A stretch of DNA of 64,000 nucleotides from Lysobacter sp. (GTDB lineage: Bacteria; Pseudomonadota; Gammaproteobacteria; Xanthomonadales; Xanthomonadaceae): the NCBI GenBank assembly GCA_027306995.1, contig DAHUXS010000009.1:51525-115524 (forward strand), read 5' to 3'. The notes beneath the pieces were generated by a model. The model was given only the letters and a program-made list of their open reading frames with translations. It was not told the DNA's origin and did no database searches. The position numbers and the translations under genes are program-made. Of the stretch, positions 44,166 through 53,701 are shown piece by piece. Position 1 is the stretch's first letter; each line of letters opens with the position of its first letter.

Positions 44166-45274
44166 GGAGCAGTGCTCGCGTTCGTGTTGGCAGTGCTCGC
44201 TGCGACCACCTTGACCACATCGCCATCGGCGAGGAAGCCGGTGCCTTCGATCACCACGCGATCGCCGGCCTTAAGGCCGCGCAGCACCTGGACCTGACCG
44301 GCGTCCTTGTTGCCGGTTTCGATCCGCGTCGCATGCACCTTGTTCTGCGCATCGACCACGAACACGGTCTGGAAGCCGTCGCGCAACACGATCGCGGCCG
44401 CCGGCACCACCGGCGAGTCGGAGAGGCCGGTATCGATGCGGCCTTCGAGGTAGCTGCCCGGATGCAGGCCTTCGGGATTCGGCAGGTCGGCGTAGATGGT
44501 GCCGGTGCGCGTGCTGGCGTCGACACCGGGGCTCACCGCGCGAACGCGACCTTCCACCGTTTCGCCATCACGGCCATGCAGGGCGATGCGATCGCCGGGC
44601 TTGACCAGCGACAACTGCGACGACGGCAGTTCCGCGCGCCATTCCAGTTTGCCGCCGCGAATGAGACGCATCAGTTCGGTGCCGCCGGCGACGATCTGCC
44701 CCGGCTGCACCAGCCGCTTGGAAATCTGTCCGTTCGCCGGCGCGCGCAATTCGGCGAAGCTGCGTTGCAGCGCCGAAGTGTCATGTGCGGCCTGCGCGGT
44801 GGCGAGCTGGGCGTCGGCCTGCTGCTTCGCCGCACGCAGCTGGTCGAGCTGCGACGCGCTGATGTAGTGATCCTTGGCCAGGCCTTCGCCGCGCACCAGA
44901 TTCGCCCTGGCGAGATCGGCACCAGCCTGCGCCTGCTTGAGGTTGGCATTCGCCTGCGCGAGCCCAGCATCGAGCGTGCGGTGATCGAGCGTGAGCAGCA
45001 CCTGTCCCGCCTTCACCCACTGGCCGACATCGACCTTGAGCGCGGTGACGCGTTGCCCGCTGACTTCCACGCCCAGCTGCATTTCTTCCACCGGCGACAC
45101 CGGTCCGGACACCGTGAGTCCATTGGCGACCTGCTTCTGCAGCACCGGCACGACGCTGACGGTGAGTGCGGGTTCGGCAGCGGCTTTCGCGGCGGCATCG
45201 TCCTTCTTGCAGCCGGGCAACACGAGGACGAGCAGGCAGGCTGCACAGACAAGCCCGCGGATCGAAGACGACAT
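44162..45274 (-). CDS. RND efflux periplasmic adaptor (membrane fusion) lipoprotein
   Basis: A 370-residue adaptor with lipobox LVLPGC, a biotinyl-lipoyl-like half (VSGQRVTALKVDVGQWVKAGQVL), an alpha-hairpin rich in alanine and glutamine (about 100-160) and the matching second half (LRAPANGQISKRLVQPGQIVAGG). It connects the permease with an outer-membrane channel. ATG 45274 is chosen over an upstream TTG. Upstream lie three TTAAC elements (45308, 45316, 45322) that could be a repressor site, though no regulator gene adjoins. Confidence 0.92.
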   Translation of the reverse strand: MSSSIRGLVCAACLLVLVLPGCKKDDAAAKAAAEPALTVSVVPVLQKQVANGLTVSGPVSPVEEMQLGVEVSGQRVTALKVDVGQWVKAGQVLLTLDHRTLDAGLAQANANLKQAQAGADLARANLVRGEGLAKDHYISASQLDQLRAAKQQADAQLATAQAAHDTSALQRSFAELRAPANGQISKRLVQPGQIVAGGTELMRLIRGGKLEWRAELPSSQLSLVKPGDRIALHGRDGETVEGRVRAVSPGVDASTRTGTIYADLPNPEGLHPGSYLEGRIDTGLSDSPVVPAAAIVLRDGFQTVFVVDAQNKVHATRIETGNKDAGQVQVLRGLKAGDRVVIEGTGFLADGDVVKVVAASTANTNASTAP

Positions 45275-45321
45275 GGAACGCTTCCGGAATAGGATCTTCC
45301 GCAAAGTTTAACCTGTTAACA

Positions 45322-46125
45322 TTAACCCTGCATGGCGTCCGGCAGGCGGAAAAATGCGCGTGCCGCGTCCGTACTCGCGCGTGCCGCTTCCTGCACCGTG
45401 ACGCCGCGATCGCGCGCCAATTCCTCGACGATATGGGCGAGAAAGGCCGGTTCGTTGCGGCGATCCTTGGGCATCGGCTGCAGCGTGCGCGGCAACAGAT
45501 AGGGCGCGTCGGTTTCGATCATCAGGCGATTAGCCGGGATGTGCTTCACCAGTTCGCGCAGATGGGCGCCGCGTCGTTCGTCGCACAGCCACCCGGTGAT
45601 GCCGATGTGCCAATCGCGATCCAGATAGTCGAACAACTCCTCGCGGGTGCCGGTGAAGCAATGCACCACCGCCGGCCCGAGCTTGCCGTCGAAGTTCTTC
45701 ATCATCGCCATGAAATCGCCGTGGGCATCGCGCTGGTGCAGGAACAAAGGCTTCCGGGTATCGACGGCGATCTGCAACTGGCGTTCGAAAGCGGTGCGCT
45801 GCGATGGCCGCGGCGAGAAATCGCGGAAATAGTCGAGGCCGCACTCGCCGACCGCAACCACTTCGCGATGCGCATGCAGCGCGCGCATCTCGGCATCGCA
45901 TTCGTCGGTGTATTCGGTGGCGTGGTGCGGATGGACACCTGCCGTGGCGAACAGCTCGCCCGGATGCGCCTGCGCCAGCCGCAGGGCCTGCGACGAATGC
46001 TCGCGGCTGGCACCGGTGATGACGAGCTGTGCCACGCCGGCGGCGCGTGCGCGCGCGAGCACGGCATCGCGGTCGCGATCGAAGCTGTCGTGGGTGAGGT
46101 TGGCGCCGATATCGATGAGCTGCAT
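45322..46125 (-). CDS. tatD: TatD-family metal-dependent deoxyribonuclease
   Basis: A 267-residue TIM-barrel hydrolase. Metal ligands are seen in IDIGANLTHDSF, GVHPHHATE, GECGLDYF, LFLHQRDAH, VVHCFTG and IETDAPYLLP, the complete TatD set. The family has 3'-5' DNase activity and a proposed role in DNA repair. The start at 46125 is set by homology. It is divergent from hrpB. Confidence 0.93.
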   Translation of the reverse strand: MQLIDIGANLTHDSFDRDRDAVLARARAAGVAQLVITGASREHSSQALRLAQAHPGELFATAGVHPHHATEYTDECDAEMRALHAHREVVAVGECGLDYFRDFSPRPSQRTAFERQLQIAVDTRKPLFLHQRDAHGDFMAMMKNFDGKLGPAVVHCFTGTREELFDYLDRDWHIGITGWLCDERRGAHLRELVKHIPANRLMIETDAPYLLPRTLQPMPKDRRNEPAFLAHIVEELARDRGVTVQEAARASTDAARAFFRLPDAMQG

Positions 46126-46172
46126 ATGGCGATTTTAGCGGGTCGGCCACGTCGCGCTTCTACAATGTGCCG

Positions 46173-48662
46173 ATGCAATTCCCAATCGCCGCCATCCTGC
46201 CCGAACTGCGCGCCACCCTCGCGACGCAGACGCGCCTGGTGCTGGAAGCGCCGCCCGGCGCCGGCAAGACCACCCAGCTGCCATTGGCGTTGCTGGATGA
46301 AGCATGGCTCGCCGGCCTCAAGATCCTGATGCTGGAACCGCGTCGCGTCGCCGCGCGCGCAGCTGCGGGCTTCATGGCCGCGCAATTGGGCGAGCGCGTC
46401 GGCGAGACGGTCGGCTATCGGATTCGCTTCGAGAACAAGGTCACGGCGCGCACGCGGATCGAAGTCGTCACCGAAGGCATCCTCACCCGCATGCTCCAGG
46501 ACGATCCGTTGCTCGATGGCGTCGGTGCGATCCTGTTCGACGAATTCCACGAGCGCCATCTCGCCAGCGATCTCGGGCTCGCGTTGGCGCTCGACGTCCA
46601 GGCATCGGTGCGCGACGACCTGCGCATCGTGGTGATGTCGGCGACACTCGACGGCGAATCGCTGGCACGCTGGCTCGAGGCCCCGCGCATCAGCAGCGCC
46701 GGCCGCAGCTTCCCGGTGCACGTCGCGCATTTTCCGTCGCGTCGCGACGAGGCGCTCGAACACCAAGTCAAGCGCGCGGTGGAAGACGCCATCGCCACCC
46801 ATCCCGGCGACGTACTGGTGTTCCTGCCGGGACTGCGCGAGATCCACAAGGCGCAAAGCCTGCTTGGCGATGCACTGCGCGATGTCGACGTGCTCGCCCT
46901 GCATGGCGAATTGCCGGTCGAGCAGCAGTCGCGATTGTTGCAACCCGGCGCCGACGGTCGCCGCCGCGTGGTGCTGGCGACCAATGTCGCCGAATCCAGT
47001 CTGACCCTACCGGGCGTGCGCGTGGTGATCGACAGCGGCCTCGCTCGCGAACCGCGTTTCGATCCCAACAGCGGTTTTTCGCGGCTGGATACGGTGGCCA
47101 TCGCGCAATCCTCCGCCGACCAGCGCACGGGCCGCGCCGGTCGTGTCGCCGAAGGGCACGCGCTGCGCTTATGGCCGGAATCGAAGCGGCTCGATCCGCA
47201 ACGCCGACCGGAACTCGCGCAGGTCGATCTCGCCGCACTGGCGCTGGAACTCGCGGCCTGGGGCGGCAGCGAGCTGCGCTTCGTCGACACCCCGCCATCG
47301 GGACACCTCGCTTCCGCGCGCGATCTGCTGCAACGCCTCGGTGCGATCACGCGCGATGGACACATCACGGAACACGGCCGCCGCATGCTCGCGCTCGGCA
47401 CCCATCCGCGACTGGCGGCGATGCTGCTGTCCACACATGACGCCACCAGCCGCGCATTGGCCTGCGATCTCGCTGCCTTGCTGGAAGCGCGCGATCCCTT
47501 GCGCAGTCGCAGCGATGCCCTGGTCGAGCGCTGGCAAGCCTTGTCGGCCTTCCGCGGTGGACGCACACCGGCCGATGCCAACCGCTCCGCGCTCGCCGCC
47601 ATCGATGCCGCCGCGGCGCAATGGCGCCGTCGTTTGCGCGTCGATGCAACATCGCCCATGCAGGTTCCCGCGCACGAACTCGGCATCCTGCTGGCGCATG
47701 CCTATCCGGACCGCATCGCCCGTCAGCATCCAACCGATCCGCGCCGCTACCAATTGAGCAACGGTCGCAGCGCGCGATTGTTCGACGACAGCGCGCTCTA
47801 CGGCGAACCCTGGTTGGTGGTTGGCGAATTGCGCCACGAGGCGCGCGACGCGCTGATCCTGCGCGGCTTGCCGGTCGACGAAAAGCGTCTGCGCGAAGAT
47901 TTCGGCGCGCATTGGCGCGAATCCGACGAAGTGCGCTGGGATGCTGCAAGGCAGGCACTGGTCAGCGAACGCATCGAGCGCTTCGACGGCATCGTGTTGT
48001 CGGCGCGACCTGCGGGCAGGATCGATCCGGAGCTGGCCGCGACTGCGCTCACCGCAACCGTGCGTGATGGCGGCCTCGACCTGCTGCCGTGGGGCGATGC
48101 GCTCTCGCAATGGCGCATCCGCGTGCAATGCCTGCGCGCGTGGATGCCGGAACTCGGATTGCCCGATCTCTCCGATGCGGCGCTGCTGGCGACGCTCGAC
48201 GATTGGCTGCGCCCCGCTTTCGTCGGCCTGAGGCGGATCGACGCACTGGAATCCTCCGCGCTGTCCGACGCGCTGCGCGGGAAGGTCGAGTGGTCGTTGC
48301 GGCAACGCATTGATGCATTGGCGCCGACTCGCATCCTAGTGCCGTCGGGCCTCGAACGCACGATCGAATATGCCCTGCTCGACGACGGCGCGCCGGCATC
48401 GCCCGTTCTCGCGGTCAAGCTTCAGGAACTGTTCGGTTTGGCGGAAACGCCACAGATCGCCGATGGCCGCATCGCGCTCACGTTGCACCTGCTGTCGCCG
48501 GGCGGACGCCCGTTGCAGGTGACGCAGGACCTGCGCGGGTTCTGGGATCGCACCTATCCGGAAGTAAAGAAGGAGATGAAGGGACGCTATCCCAAGCATC
48601 CGTGGCCGGACGATCCGTGGAACGCGACCGCAACGCACCGGGCGAAACCGCGCGGGACGTAA
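46173..48662 (+). CDS. hrpB: ATP-dependent helicase HrpB
   Basis: A DEAH-box RNA helicase of 829 residues, the normal HrpB length. Walker A is APPGAGKTTQLP, motif II DEFHERH, motif III MSATLDGESLARWL, motif VI QRTGRAGRVAEGHALRLW, and the C-terminal HrpB domain ends LRGFWDRTYPEVKKEMKGRYPKHPWPDDP. The cellular role is poorly known. ATG 46173 is chosen; a GTG at 46167 is also in frame. Confidence 0.95.
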   Translation: MQFPIAAILPELRATLATQTRLVLEAPPGAGKTTQLPLALLDEAWLAGLKILMLEPRRVAARAAAGFMAAQLGERVGETVGYRIRFENKVTARTRIEVVTEGILTRMLQDDPLLDGVGAILFDEFHERHLASDLGLALALDVQASVRDDLRIVVMSATLDGESLARWLEAPRISSAGRSFPVHVAHFPSRRDEALEHQVKRAVEDAIATHPGDVLVFLPGLREIHKAQSLLGDALRDVDVLALHGELPVEQQSRLLQPGADGRRRVVLATNVAESSLTLPGVRVVIDSGLAREPRFDPNSGFSRLDTVAIAQSSADQRTGRAGRVAEGHALRLWPESKRLDPQRRPELAQVDLAALALELAAWGGSELRFVDTPPSGHLASARDLLQRLGAITRDGHITEHGRRMLALGTHPRLAAMLLSTHDATSRALACDLAALLEARDPLRSRSDALVERWQALSAFRGGRTPADANRSALAAIDAAAAQWRRRLRVDATSPMQVPAHELGILLAHAYPDRIARQHPTDPRRYQLSNGRSARLFDDSALYGEPWLVVGELRHEARDALILRGLPVDEKRLREDFGAHWRESDEVRWDAARQALVSERIERFDGIVLSARPAGRIDPELAATALTATVRDGGLDLLPWGDALSQWRIRVQCLRAWMPELGLPDLSDAALLATLDDWLRPAFVGLRRIDALESSALSDALRGKVEWSLRQRIDALAPTRILVPSGLERTIEYALLDDGAPASPVLAVKLQELFGLAETPQIADGRIALTLHLLSPGGRPLQVTQDLRGFWDRTYPEVKKEMKGRYPKHPWPDDPWNATATHRAKPRGT

Positions 48663-48722
48663 CTCACGCCATCGCAACATCCCGCGACCGACACTGTCCC
48701 CCAGCCTGCACGGACATCCGCC

Positions 48723-49034
48723 ATGAACAAGTTCGATGCCTACACTGATCGCGTGGTCGACTTCGCCGGCAAGGTCGGCGGTGCGGTCAAGGATCACATC
48801 CCCGACCACGCCATGCGCTGGATCGAAACCGGCGCCGCCATCGGCGCGGTCAAGACCGGATCGCGGGTCGCCCGCACCTTCGTCAAGCGCAATCCGGCGA
48901 TCGCCGTCGCGGCTGTCGCGGGCGCCGGATTGCTGTGGTACGCCGCACGTCGTCGCGCCAAGCGCATCCAGGCAGAAGAAGGCGAAACCATCGACGGCGA
49001 ATCGCGGCGCGTCGCCAGCATTCGCCACGGCTGA
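48723..49034 (+). CDS. Small protein with one membrane segment, unknown function
   Basis: A 103-residue protein: an amphipathic N-terminal half (DAYTDRVVDFAGKVGGAVKD), a basic stretch ARTFVKRNP, a hydrophobic segment IAVAAVAGAGLLWYAARRR and an acidic tail. The shape resembles YqjD/ElaB-like ribosome-associated membrane proteins, but the identity is weak. It stands between hrpB and the convergent histidine kinase. Confidence 0.65.
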   Translation: MNKFDAYTDRVVDFAGKVGGAVKDHIPDHAMRWIETGAAIGAVKTGSRVARTFVKRNPAIAVAAVAGAGLLWYAARRRAKRIQAEEGETIDGESRRVASIRHG

Positions 49035-49037
49035 CAC

Positions 49038-50129
49038 TCAGGCGCCGGGCAGCTCGATCACGAAACGCGCGCCGCCGCCTTCGCGGCCTTCATAGAACAG
49101 CTGGCCACCGGCGCGCATCACGATGTGCCGCGCCAGCGACAGGCCGAGGCCACTCGACAGGCCAGCCAGCGGATCGCCATCGGTCAGGCGCACGAAGGGC
49201 TTGAACAATTTGCGCTGCTGGTCGGCGCTGATGCCCGGGCCGCGATCCTCGGCAATCAATCGCCAGAACCCCGGCGCGCCCGCCTGTGCGGCAAGATGCA
49301 GTTCACCGCCCATGTCAGCATATTTGAGCGCGTTGGTCACGAGATTTTCCGCCACCTGCCGCAACACCAACGGCTCGATCCGCACCTGCGGATCACCGGC
49401 GACGCGGCTGATGCGCAACTCCAGCCCCTTGCCTTCGCATTGCAGTTCGTAGCGATCGTGCAACCAGTCGAGCGTGGCATCGAGGCCGGCGACCGAATCG
49501 ACGGTCGCGCCCTCTTCGCCCGGCGCCTGCGATTCGAGATAGCGGCGGATGTAGCCGAGCGCATCCCCCGCGCTCTCGTGGATCATCTGCAGATAGCGTG
49601 GCACCCGCTCCGGCTTGACGCCGTTGTTCACCAGGATGTCGCTGGCGAACGCGATGCTGGTCAACGGATTCTTGAGATCGTGCGCGACCAGGTTGACCAG
49701 GTCCTGGCGTTCGTTGGCGACGCGTTCGAGACGATCGCGCGTCAGCTTCAAGCCGATGTGCACATCGACGCGCGCCAGCAATTCCTCGGCAATGAAGGGC
49801 TTGGTGACATAGTCCACGGCGCCGGCTTCGAACGCCTGCACCAGCAAGTCGCGATCCTGCACCGACGTCAAGCAGATCACCGGCACCCGTTTCAGGGCCA
49901 TGTCGCCACGAATCGTCCTGAGCAGGGTGAATCCGTCCATGCCCGGCATCATCATGTCGAGCAGGATCAGGTCGGGAACGAGTTCGCGACAGGCGTCCAG
50001 CGCCGCTTCGCCGCCACTGGCACCGGAGACCCGGTAGCCATGGCGTTCCAGCAGCGACGATACGACGCGCAGATTGATCGCCTGATCGTCCACCACAAGA
50101 ATGCGACCGGCATGCGTCACGACTGACAA
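49038..50129 (-). CDS. Hybrid response regulator-histidine kinase
   Basis: A 363-residue cytoplasmic protein with a receiver domain first (ILVVDDQAINL, phosphoacceptor Asp58 in LLDMMMPGMDG, Lys110 in YVTKPF) and then a histidine kinase (His150 in LVAHDLKNPLTS; N-box NLVTNALKYA; AEDRGPGIS; SGLGLSLARHI). No sensor or membrane domain, so the input is probably phosphotransfer to the receiver from another kinase, or a partner protein. TTG 50129 is preceded by AGGAGG; GTG 50120 is an alternative. Confidence 0.9.
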   Translation of the reverse strand: MSVVTHAGRILVVDDQAINLRVVSSLLERHGYRVSGASGGEAALDACRELVPDLILLDMMMPGMDGFTLLRTIRGDMALKRVPVICLTSVQDRDLLVQAFEAGAVDYVTKPFIAEELLARVDVHIGLKLTRDRLERVANERQDLVNLVAHDLKNPLTSIAFASDILVNNGVKPERVPRYLQMIHESAGDALGYIRRYLESQAPGEEGATVDSVAGLDATLDWLHDRYELQCEGKGLELRISRVAGDPQVRIEPLVLRQVAENLVTNALKYADMGGELHLAAQAGAPGFWRLIAEDRGPGISADQQRKLFKPFVRLTDGDPLAGLSSGLGLSLARHIVMRAGGQLFYEGREGGGARFVIELPGA

Positions 50130-50242
50130 ACCCTTCCCCTCCTTCCCTTTTCACGCCACATAAACATGGCCGCACAGTGTATCGATGCCTGTGCTGCTCG
50201 CCTGAACACGGTCAGCCCGCCACATTCATCTCCCCGCGCCAT

Positions 50243-50857
50243 TTATACCCGCACCGGAATCTCGCGCCACTCCCCCGGTTGCAGGCCATCCAGTCGCCAG
50301 CGTCCGATGGCATGGCGCACCAGTCGCAATGTCGGCAAACCGACGGCGGCCGTCATCCGCCGCACCTGGCGATTGCGTCCTTCGTGAATGCCGAGGTCGA
50401 GCCAGGCGTCGGGCACCGATTTGCGCACCCGGATCGGCGGGTCGCGCGGCCATAACGGCGGCGGATCGATGCGCAGGGCGTCGGCCGGCAGGGTCATTCC
50501 GTCGTTGAGCTCCACGCCAGCCCGCAGCTGCTGCAACTGCGAGGCATCGGGATCGCCTTCGACCTGCACCCAATAACGCTTGCCCAGCGTATGGCGGGGA
50601 TGGGTGATGCGATGCGCGAGCGCGCCGTCATCGGTCAGCAGCAACAGGCCTTCGCTGTCGTGATCGAGCCGCCCGGCGGCATAGACCCGCGGCGGCAGGC
50701 CGAACATCGCCAGGGTCGGTCGAGGTGGCGTGCTGCGATCGGTGAACTGGCAAAGCACGCCATACGGTTTGTTGAATGCGATGAGCATCCCGGTTTGCTC
50801 TGCGACGGCACGCGCAACCGTCTGAATGGGGACAAATCTCACCATACCCGATTGCAT
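50243..50857 (-). CDS. rluE: 23S rRNA pseudouridine synthase RluE
   Basis: A pseudouridine synthase of the RsuA group acting on 23S rRNA (U2457 in E. coli). FNKPYGVLCQFTD, AAGRLDHDSEGLLLLTDDGAL (catalytic Asp in GRLDHDS), LWPRDPPIRVRKSVP and EGRNRQVRRMTAAVGLPTLRL agree closely with RluE. There is no S4 domain, as in RluE. The start is unsettled: 50857, 50845 or 50788 (MLIAFNKP). Confidence 0.9.
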   Translation of the reverse strand: MQSGMVRFVPIQTVARAVAEQTGMLIAFNKPYGVLCQFTDRSTPPRPTLAMFGLPPRVYAAGRLDHDSEGLLLLTDDGALAHRITHPRHTLGKRYWVQVEGDPDASQLQQLRAGVELNDGMTLPADALRIDPPPLWPRDPPIRVRKSVPDAWLDLGIHEGRNRQVRRMTAAVGLPTLRLVRHAIGRWRLDGLQPGEWREIPVRV

Positions 50858-51004
50858 GCTCCTGAACGATTCAGTACATTCAATTCATCCGTTCAGCTTT
50901 GCGAAGATCGTTGGGGACGATCCGCGAAGCGTCCGATCACCCGCCGATTTCCGATCGGTGATGGCGCATCGACTCGCAACAGAAATTGCACTGGGGATTT
51001 GGGG

Positions 51005-51790
51005 ATGATCGAAGTCGAATTACGGGTGGTTTCGAGCTACAAGGAAGGGCTGCTGATCGCGTTGAGCGACATCCTGCTCGCCAACCAGTTCACCCTGTTG
51101 CGCCATCGTCGCGCCAACATCGAGAACGGCGTGGTGATGTCGCTGATGGTCAAGGGACCGGAAGCGAACCTGCTCAAGCTGGAGGAGCAGCTCGGTTCCC
51201 ACCACATGGTGAGCAGCCTGGAAGCCGGCGTCTTCGACCCGAATTCGGGCAACGCGCCGATGATCCCGGCGGCAACCGCCGCGACGCCCGCTGCAGCGTC
51301 AGTACCGGTTGAAGCCATGCCGCCGCAAAGCGCCGTCGCCGACCAGAAGCGCATCGACCAGATGTTGCCGCAGGTCGCGCGCGACTACCCGCAGGTCTTC
51401 GGCACCGTGCTGGCGCTCGAACGCAGCGTCGACCCGGCGCAACGCGAAGCCACCATGCGCCATATCGGTTCGCGCGTCGGCGCCTGGGTGTTCAAGCGCG
51501 ATTTCGCGCTCGGCGCGCGCCAGCCCCTGGCCGGCTCGATCACCCACCTCGCCCTGCCGGCGCTCAGGCAAATGATTTCGGCCAAGCAGGAAGGCGACAC
51601 CCTGACCACGACCAGCAGCCCGTTCTGCACGCCGGGACAGAAATCGCTGCCCACGCCGCAATGCCATTTCTTCCGCGGTTTCCTGGAAGGGTTGATCAAC
51701 GAGTCGGGTCACCTGGGAACCATCCGCGTCAGCGAGTCCACTTGCTGCGCGCACGGCGACGACTGCTGCAGGTTCGAGTTCCACGCATAA
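51005..51790 (+). CDS. V4R-domain protein with an N-terminal ACT-like region
   Basis: A 261-residue protein. The first 75 residues (IEVELRVVSSYKEGLLIALSD...LLKLEEQLGSHHMVSSLEAG) look like a regulatory ACT-type domain. A linker rich in Ala and Pro follows (about 80-115). The C-terminal part ends CHFFRGFLEGLI...VSESTCCAHGDDCCRFEF, the cysteine-rich end of V4R (4-vinyl reductase) small-molecule-binding domains. Probably a soluble sensor; ligand unknown. ATG 51005 follows GGGG. Confidence 0.7.
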   Translation: MIEVELRVVSSYKEGLLIALSDILLANQFTLLRHRRANIENGVVMSLMVKGPEANLLKLEEQLGSHHMVSSLEAGVFDPNSGNAPMIPAATAATPAAASVPVEAMPPQSAVADQKRIDQMLPQVARDYPQVFGTVLALERSVDPAQREATMRHIGSRVGAWVFKRDFALGARQPLAGSITHLALPALRQMISAKQEGDTLTTTSSPFCTPGQKSLPTPQCHFFRGFLEGLINESGHLGTIRVSESTCCAHGDDCCRFEFHA

Positions 51791-51852
51791 CGGCACCACA
51801 GCGACAGCGCTTCCACGCTGCCTCCACCACCAACGAGGAAAGGGGAAACACC

Positions 51853-52602
51853 ATGCACGACCACGCGATCCAATGCGTCCACGATCCACTGCTTGTCGCC
51901 TTGTCCTATCTGGTTTCGGTGCTCGGTTCGTTCACCGCGCTGCAGCTGGCGGTGTCGATCCCGGCCGCGCGCAATACCGGACAGCGCCTGCAGTCGGTCC
52001 TCGGCGCGGCAGCGGCGCTCGGCGTCGGCGCCATCTGGGCCATGCACTTCATCGCCATGCTCGCGTGCAAGATGGACATGCAGGTCACCTACGACCTGCC
52101 CCTGACCGTGTTGTCGGCCATCATCGGGCTGGCCGCAGTCGCGGTCGGGCTGGCCATCGTCGGCACCGGCCAATTCAACATGGGCAAGCTGGTGCTCGCC
52201 GGCATCCTCACCGGCCTCGGCGTGGCCGGCATGCATTACACCGGCATGGCGGCGATGCGCATGCCCGCTGAGATCCAGTATGACGGCACGCTGGTCATCG
52301 CTTCGGTGGCGATCGCGATCGTCGCGTCCTGCGTCGCATTGTGGCTGGCCTTCAACCTCCGCGGCTGGGTGCAGATGCTGGGCAGTGCGCTGGTGATGGG
52401 CGTCGCCGTCTGCGGCATGCATTACACCGGCATGGCAGCGGCCAAGTTCATCCCGGTGATGGATGCCAACAGCGCGCCCACCGGCACCCTCGGTGGCGCC
52501 TATCTCGGCATGGGCATCTTCGCGGTGGCGACCGTCCTGCTTTCGGTCACCCTGGTCATCACGATGCTGCGCCGGCAAAAACGCGCCGACATCGCGATCT
52601 GA
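51853..52602 (+). CDS. MHYT-domain integral membrane sensor protein
   Basis: A 249-residue membrane protein of about seven helices carrying the MHYT repeat three times: WAMHFIAM, GVAGMHYTGMAAMR and CGMHYTGMAAAKF. The conserved Met-His pairs are thought to bind copper and sense oxygen, CO or NO. Most MHYT proteins carry a GGDEF or EAL output domain; this one stops after the membrane part. It follows the V4R gene by 62 bases behind AGGGG, so the two may work together. Confidence 0.9.
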   Translation: MHDHAIQCVHDPLLVALSYLVSVLGSFTALQLAVSIPAARNTGQRLQSVLGAAAALGVGAIWAMHFIAMLACKMDMQVTYDLPLTVLSAIIGLAAVAVGLAIVGTGQFNMGKLVLAGILTGLGVAGMHYTGMAAMRMPAEIQYDGTLVIASVAIAIVASCVALWLAFNLRGWVQMLGSALVMGVAVCGMHYTGMAAAKFIPVMDANSAPTGTLGGAYLGMGIFAVATVLLSVTLVITMLRRQKRADIAI

Positions 52603-52624
52603 AGCATCGCATCATCGATGCAAG

Positions 52625-52654
52625 AAACGGGGCGCCGATGGTGCCCCGTTTTTT
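52625..52654 (+). terminator. Rho-independent terminator after the MHYT gene
   Basis: AAACGGGGC pairs with GCCCCGTTT, followed by a T run. It also lies just beyond the 3' end of the convergent LysR gene. Confidence 0.88.
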
Positions 52655-52671
52655 ATGGGAAACATGCCAAC

Positions 52672-53586
52672 TCACGCCTTCCGCGGCAACGGCAACTTGG
52701 CGAAGCTGCGCACATCCGCACGCACCTGTTGATGCAGCCAGTCGCGGAACACCTGCATGCCGCGATGCGATGACGAGCGCGACGGATACACCAGATAGTG
52801 GGCGTAGCTGGCCTTGACCGGTTCCGCCATCAAGGCCACCAGTTGCCCGGATGCCAGCATCAGGCGCGCGCGCGTCAATCGCCCGAGGCCAACGCCGACG
52901 CCGTCGCGTGCCGCGCGATTCTGCGCTTCGGAATCGTTGAAGGTGGCAACGTAGCGCTTGACCGGCGCCAGGCCATAATGCGCGAACCAGTGGTTCCATT
53001 CGTCATCGGGATCGCCGAGCAACGGCCATTCCCGCAACGATTCCGGCGTGGGCAGGCCACCATGGCGATCGATCAGTTCCGGACTCGCCACCGGCACCAG
53101 CCATTCGTCCATCAGCAATTCGACTTGCAGGCCGGGCCATTCGCCATTGCCGATGCGCAACGCCACATCGATATGGGTGTCGCGGGCGAAATCGACCAAT
53201 GCCGAGTCCGACAGCACGCTCAATTCGAGTTCGGGATGGCTGGCAAGAAAACGTCCCAGGCGCGGGACCAGCCACGCCGATGTCATGGATGGCGTCACGC
53301 TGACGGTCAGGATGTCGTCATGGCGGGCGGCATACGGGCGCAGCGCCGATTCGATGCCGTCGTAATGCGGGCCGATGCGCTCCAGCAGGCGCCGGCCGTC
53401 CTCGGTCAAGGTGATCCCGCGGGCGCCGCGCACGAACAGCGTGCGGTTAAGCCGCAGCTCGAGCGCCTTGATCTGGTGGCTGAGCGCGCTGACCGTCAGG
53501 TGCAGGGAATCGGCCGCGCGCGACAAGTTGCCGGTCCGGGCGGCGGCGATGAAGCCGGGAAGTGCATGCAGGGGCAGGCGGCTCAT
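52672..53586 (-). CDS. LysR-family transcriptional regulator (GcvA-like)
   Basis: A 304-residue regulator. The N-terminal winged helix-turn-helix is PGFIAAARTGNLSRAADSLHL...LSHQIKALELRLNRTLF, and the C-terminal effector-binding domain begins near residue 90. LPGFIAAARTGN and FVRGARGITLTEDGRRLL resemble the GcvA/AmpR group. It is divergent from a small gene at 53702 and probably acts in the 115-base gap between them. ATG 53586 is chosen over the longer frame. Confidence 0.9.
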   Translation of the reverse strand: MSRLPLHALPGFIAAARTGNLSRAADSLHLTVSALSHQIKALELRLNRTLFVRGARGITLTEDGRRLLERIGPHYDGIESALRPYAARHDDILTVSVTPSMTSAWLVPRLGRFLASHPELELSVLSDSALVDFARDTHIDVALRIGNGEWPGLQVELLMDEWLVPVASPELIDRHGGLPTPESLREWPLLGDPDDEWNHWFAHYGLAPVKRYVATFNDSEAQNRAARDGVGVGLGRLTRARLMLASGQLVALMAEPVKASYAHYLVYPSRSSSHRGMQVFRDWLHQQVRADVRSFAKLPLPRKA

Positions 53587-53701
53587 GATTTGAATGAAAT
53601 TCAAGTCTGGCTTGCAAAATGGTCGCTGGTTCTGGCCAGAACCAGCACTTATCTTGTACTTCATTCAACGGGTGGGCGCCACCCGAACACGGGAGAAGTC
53701 C

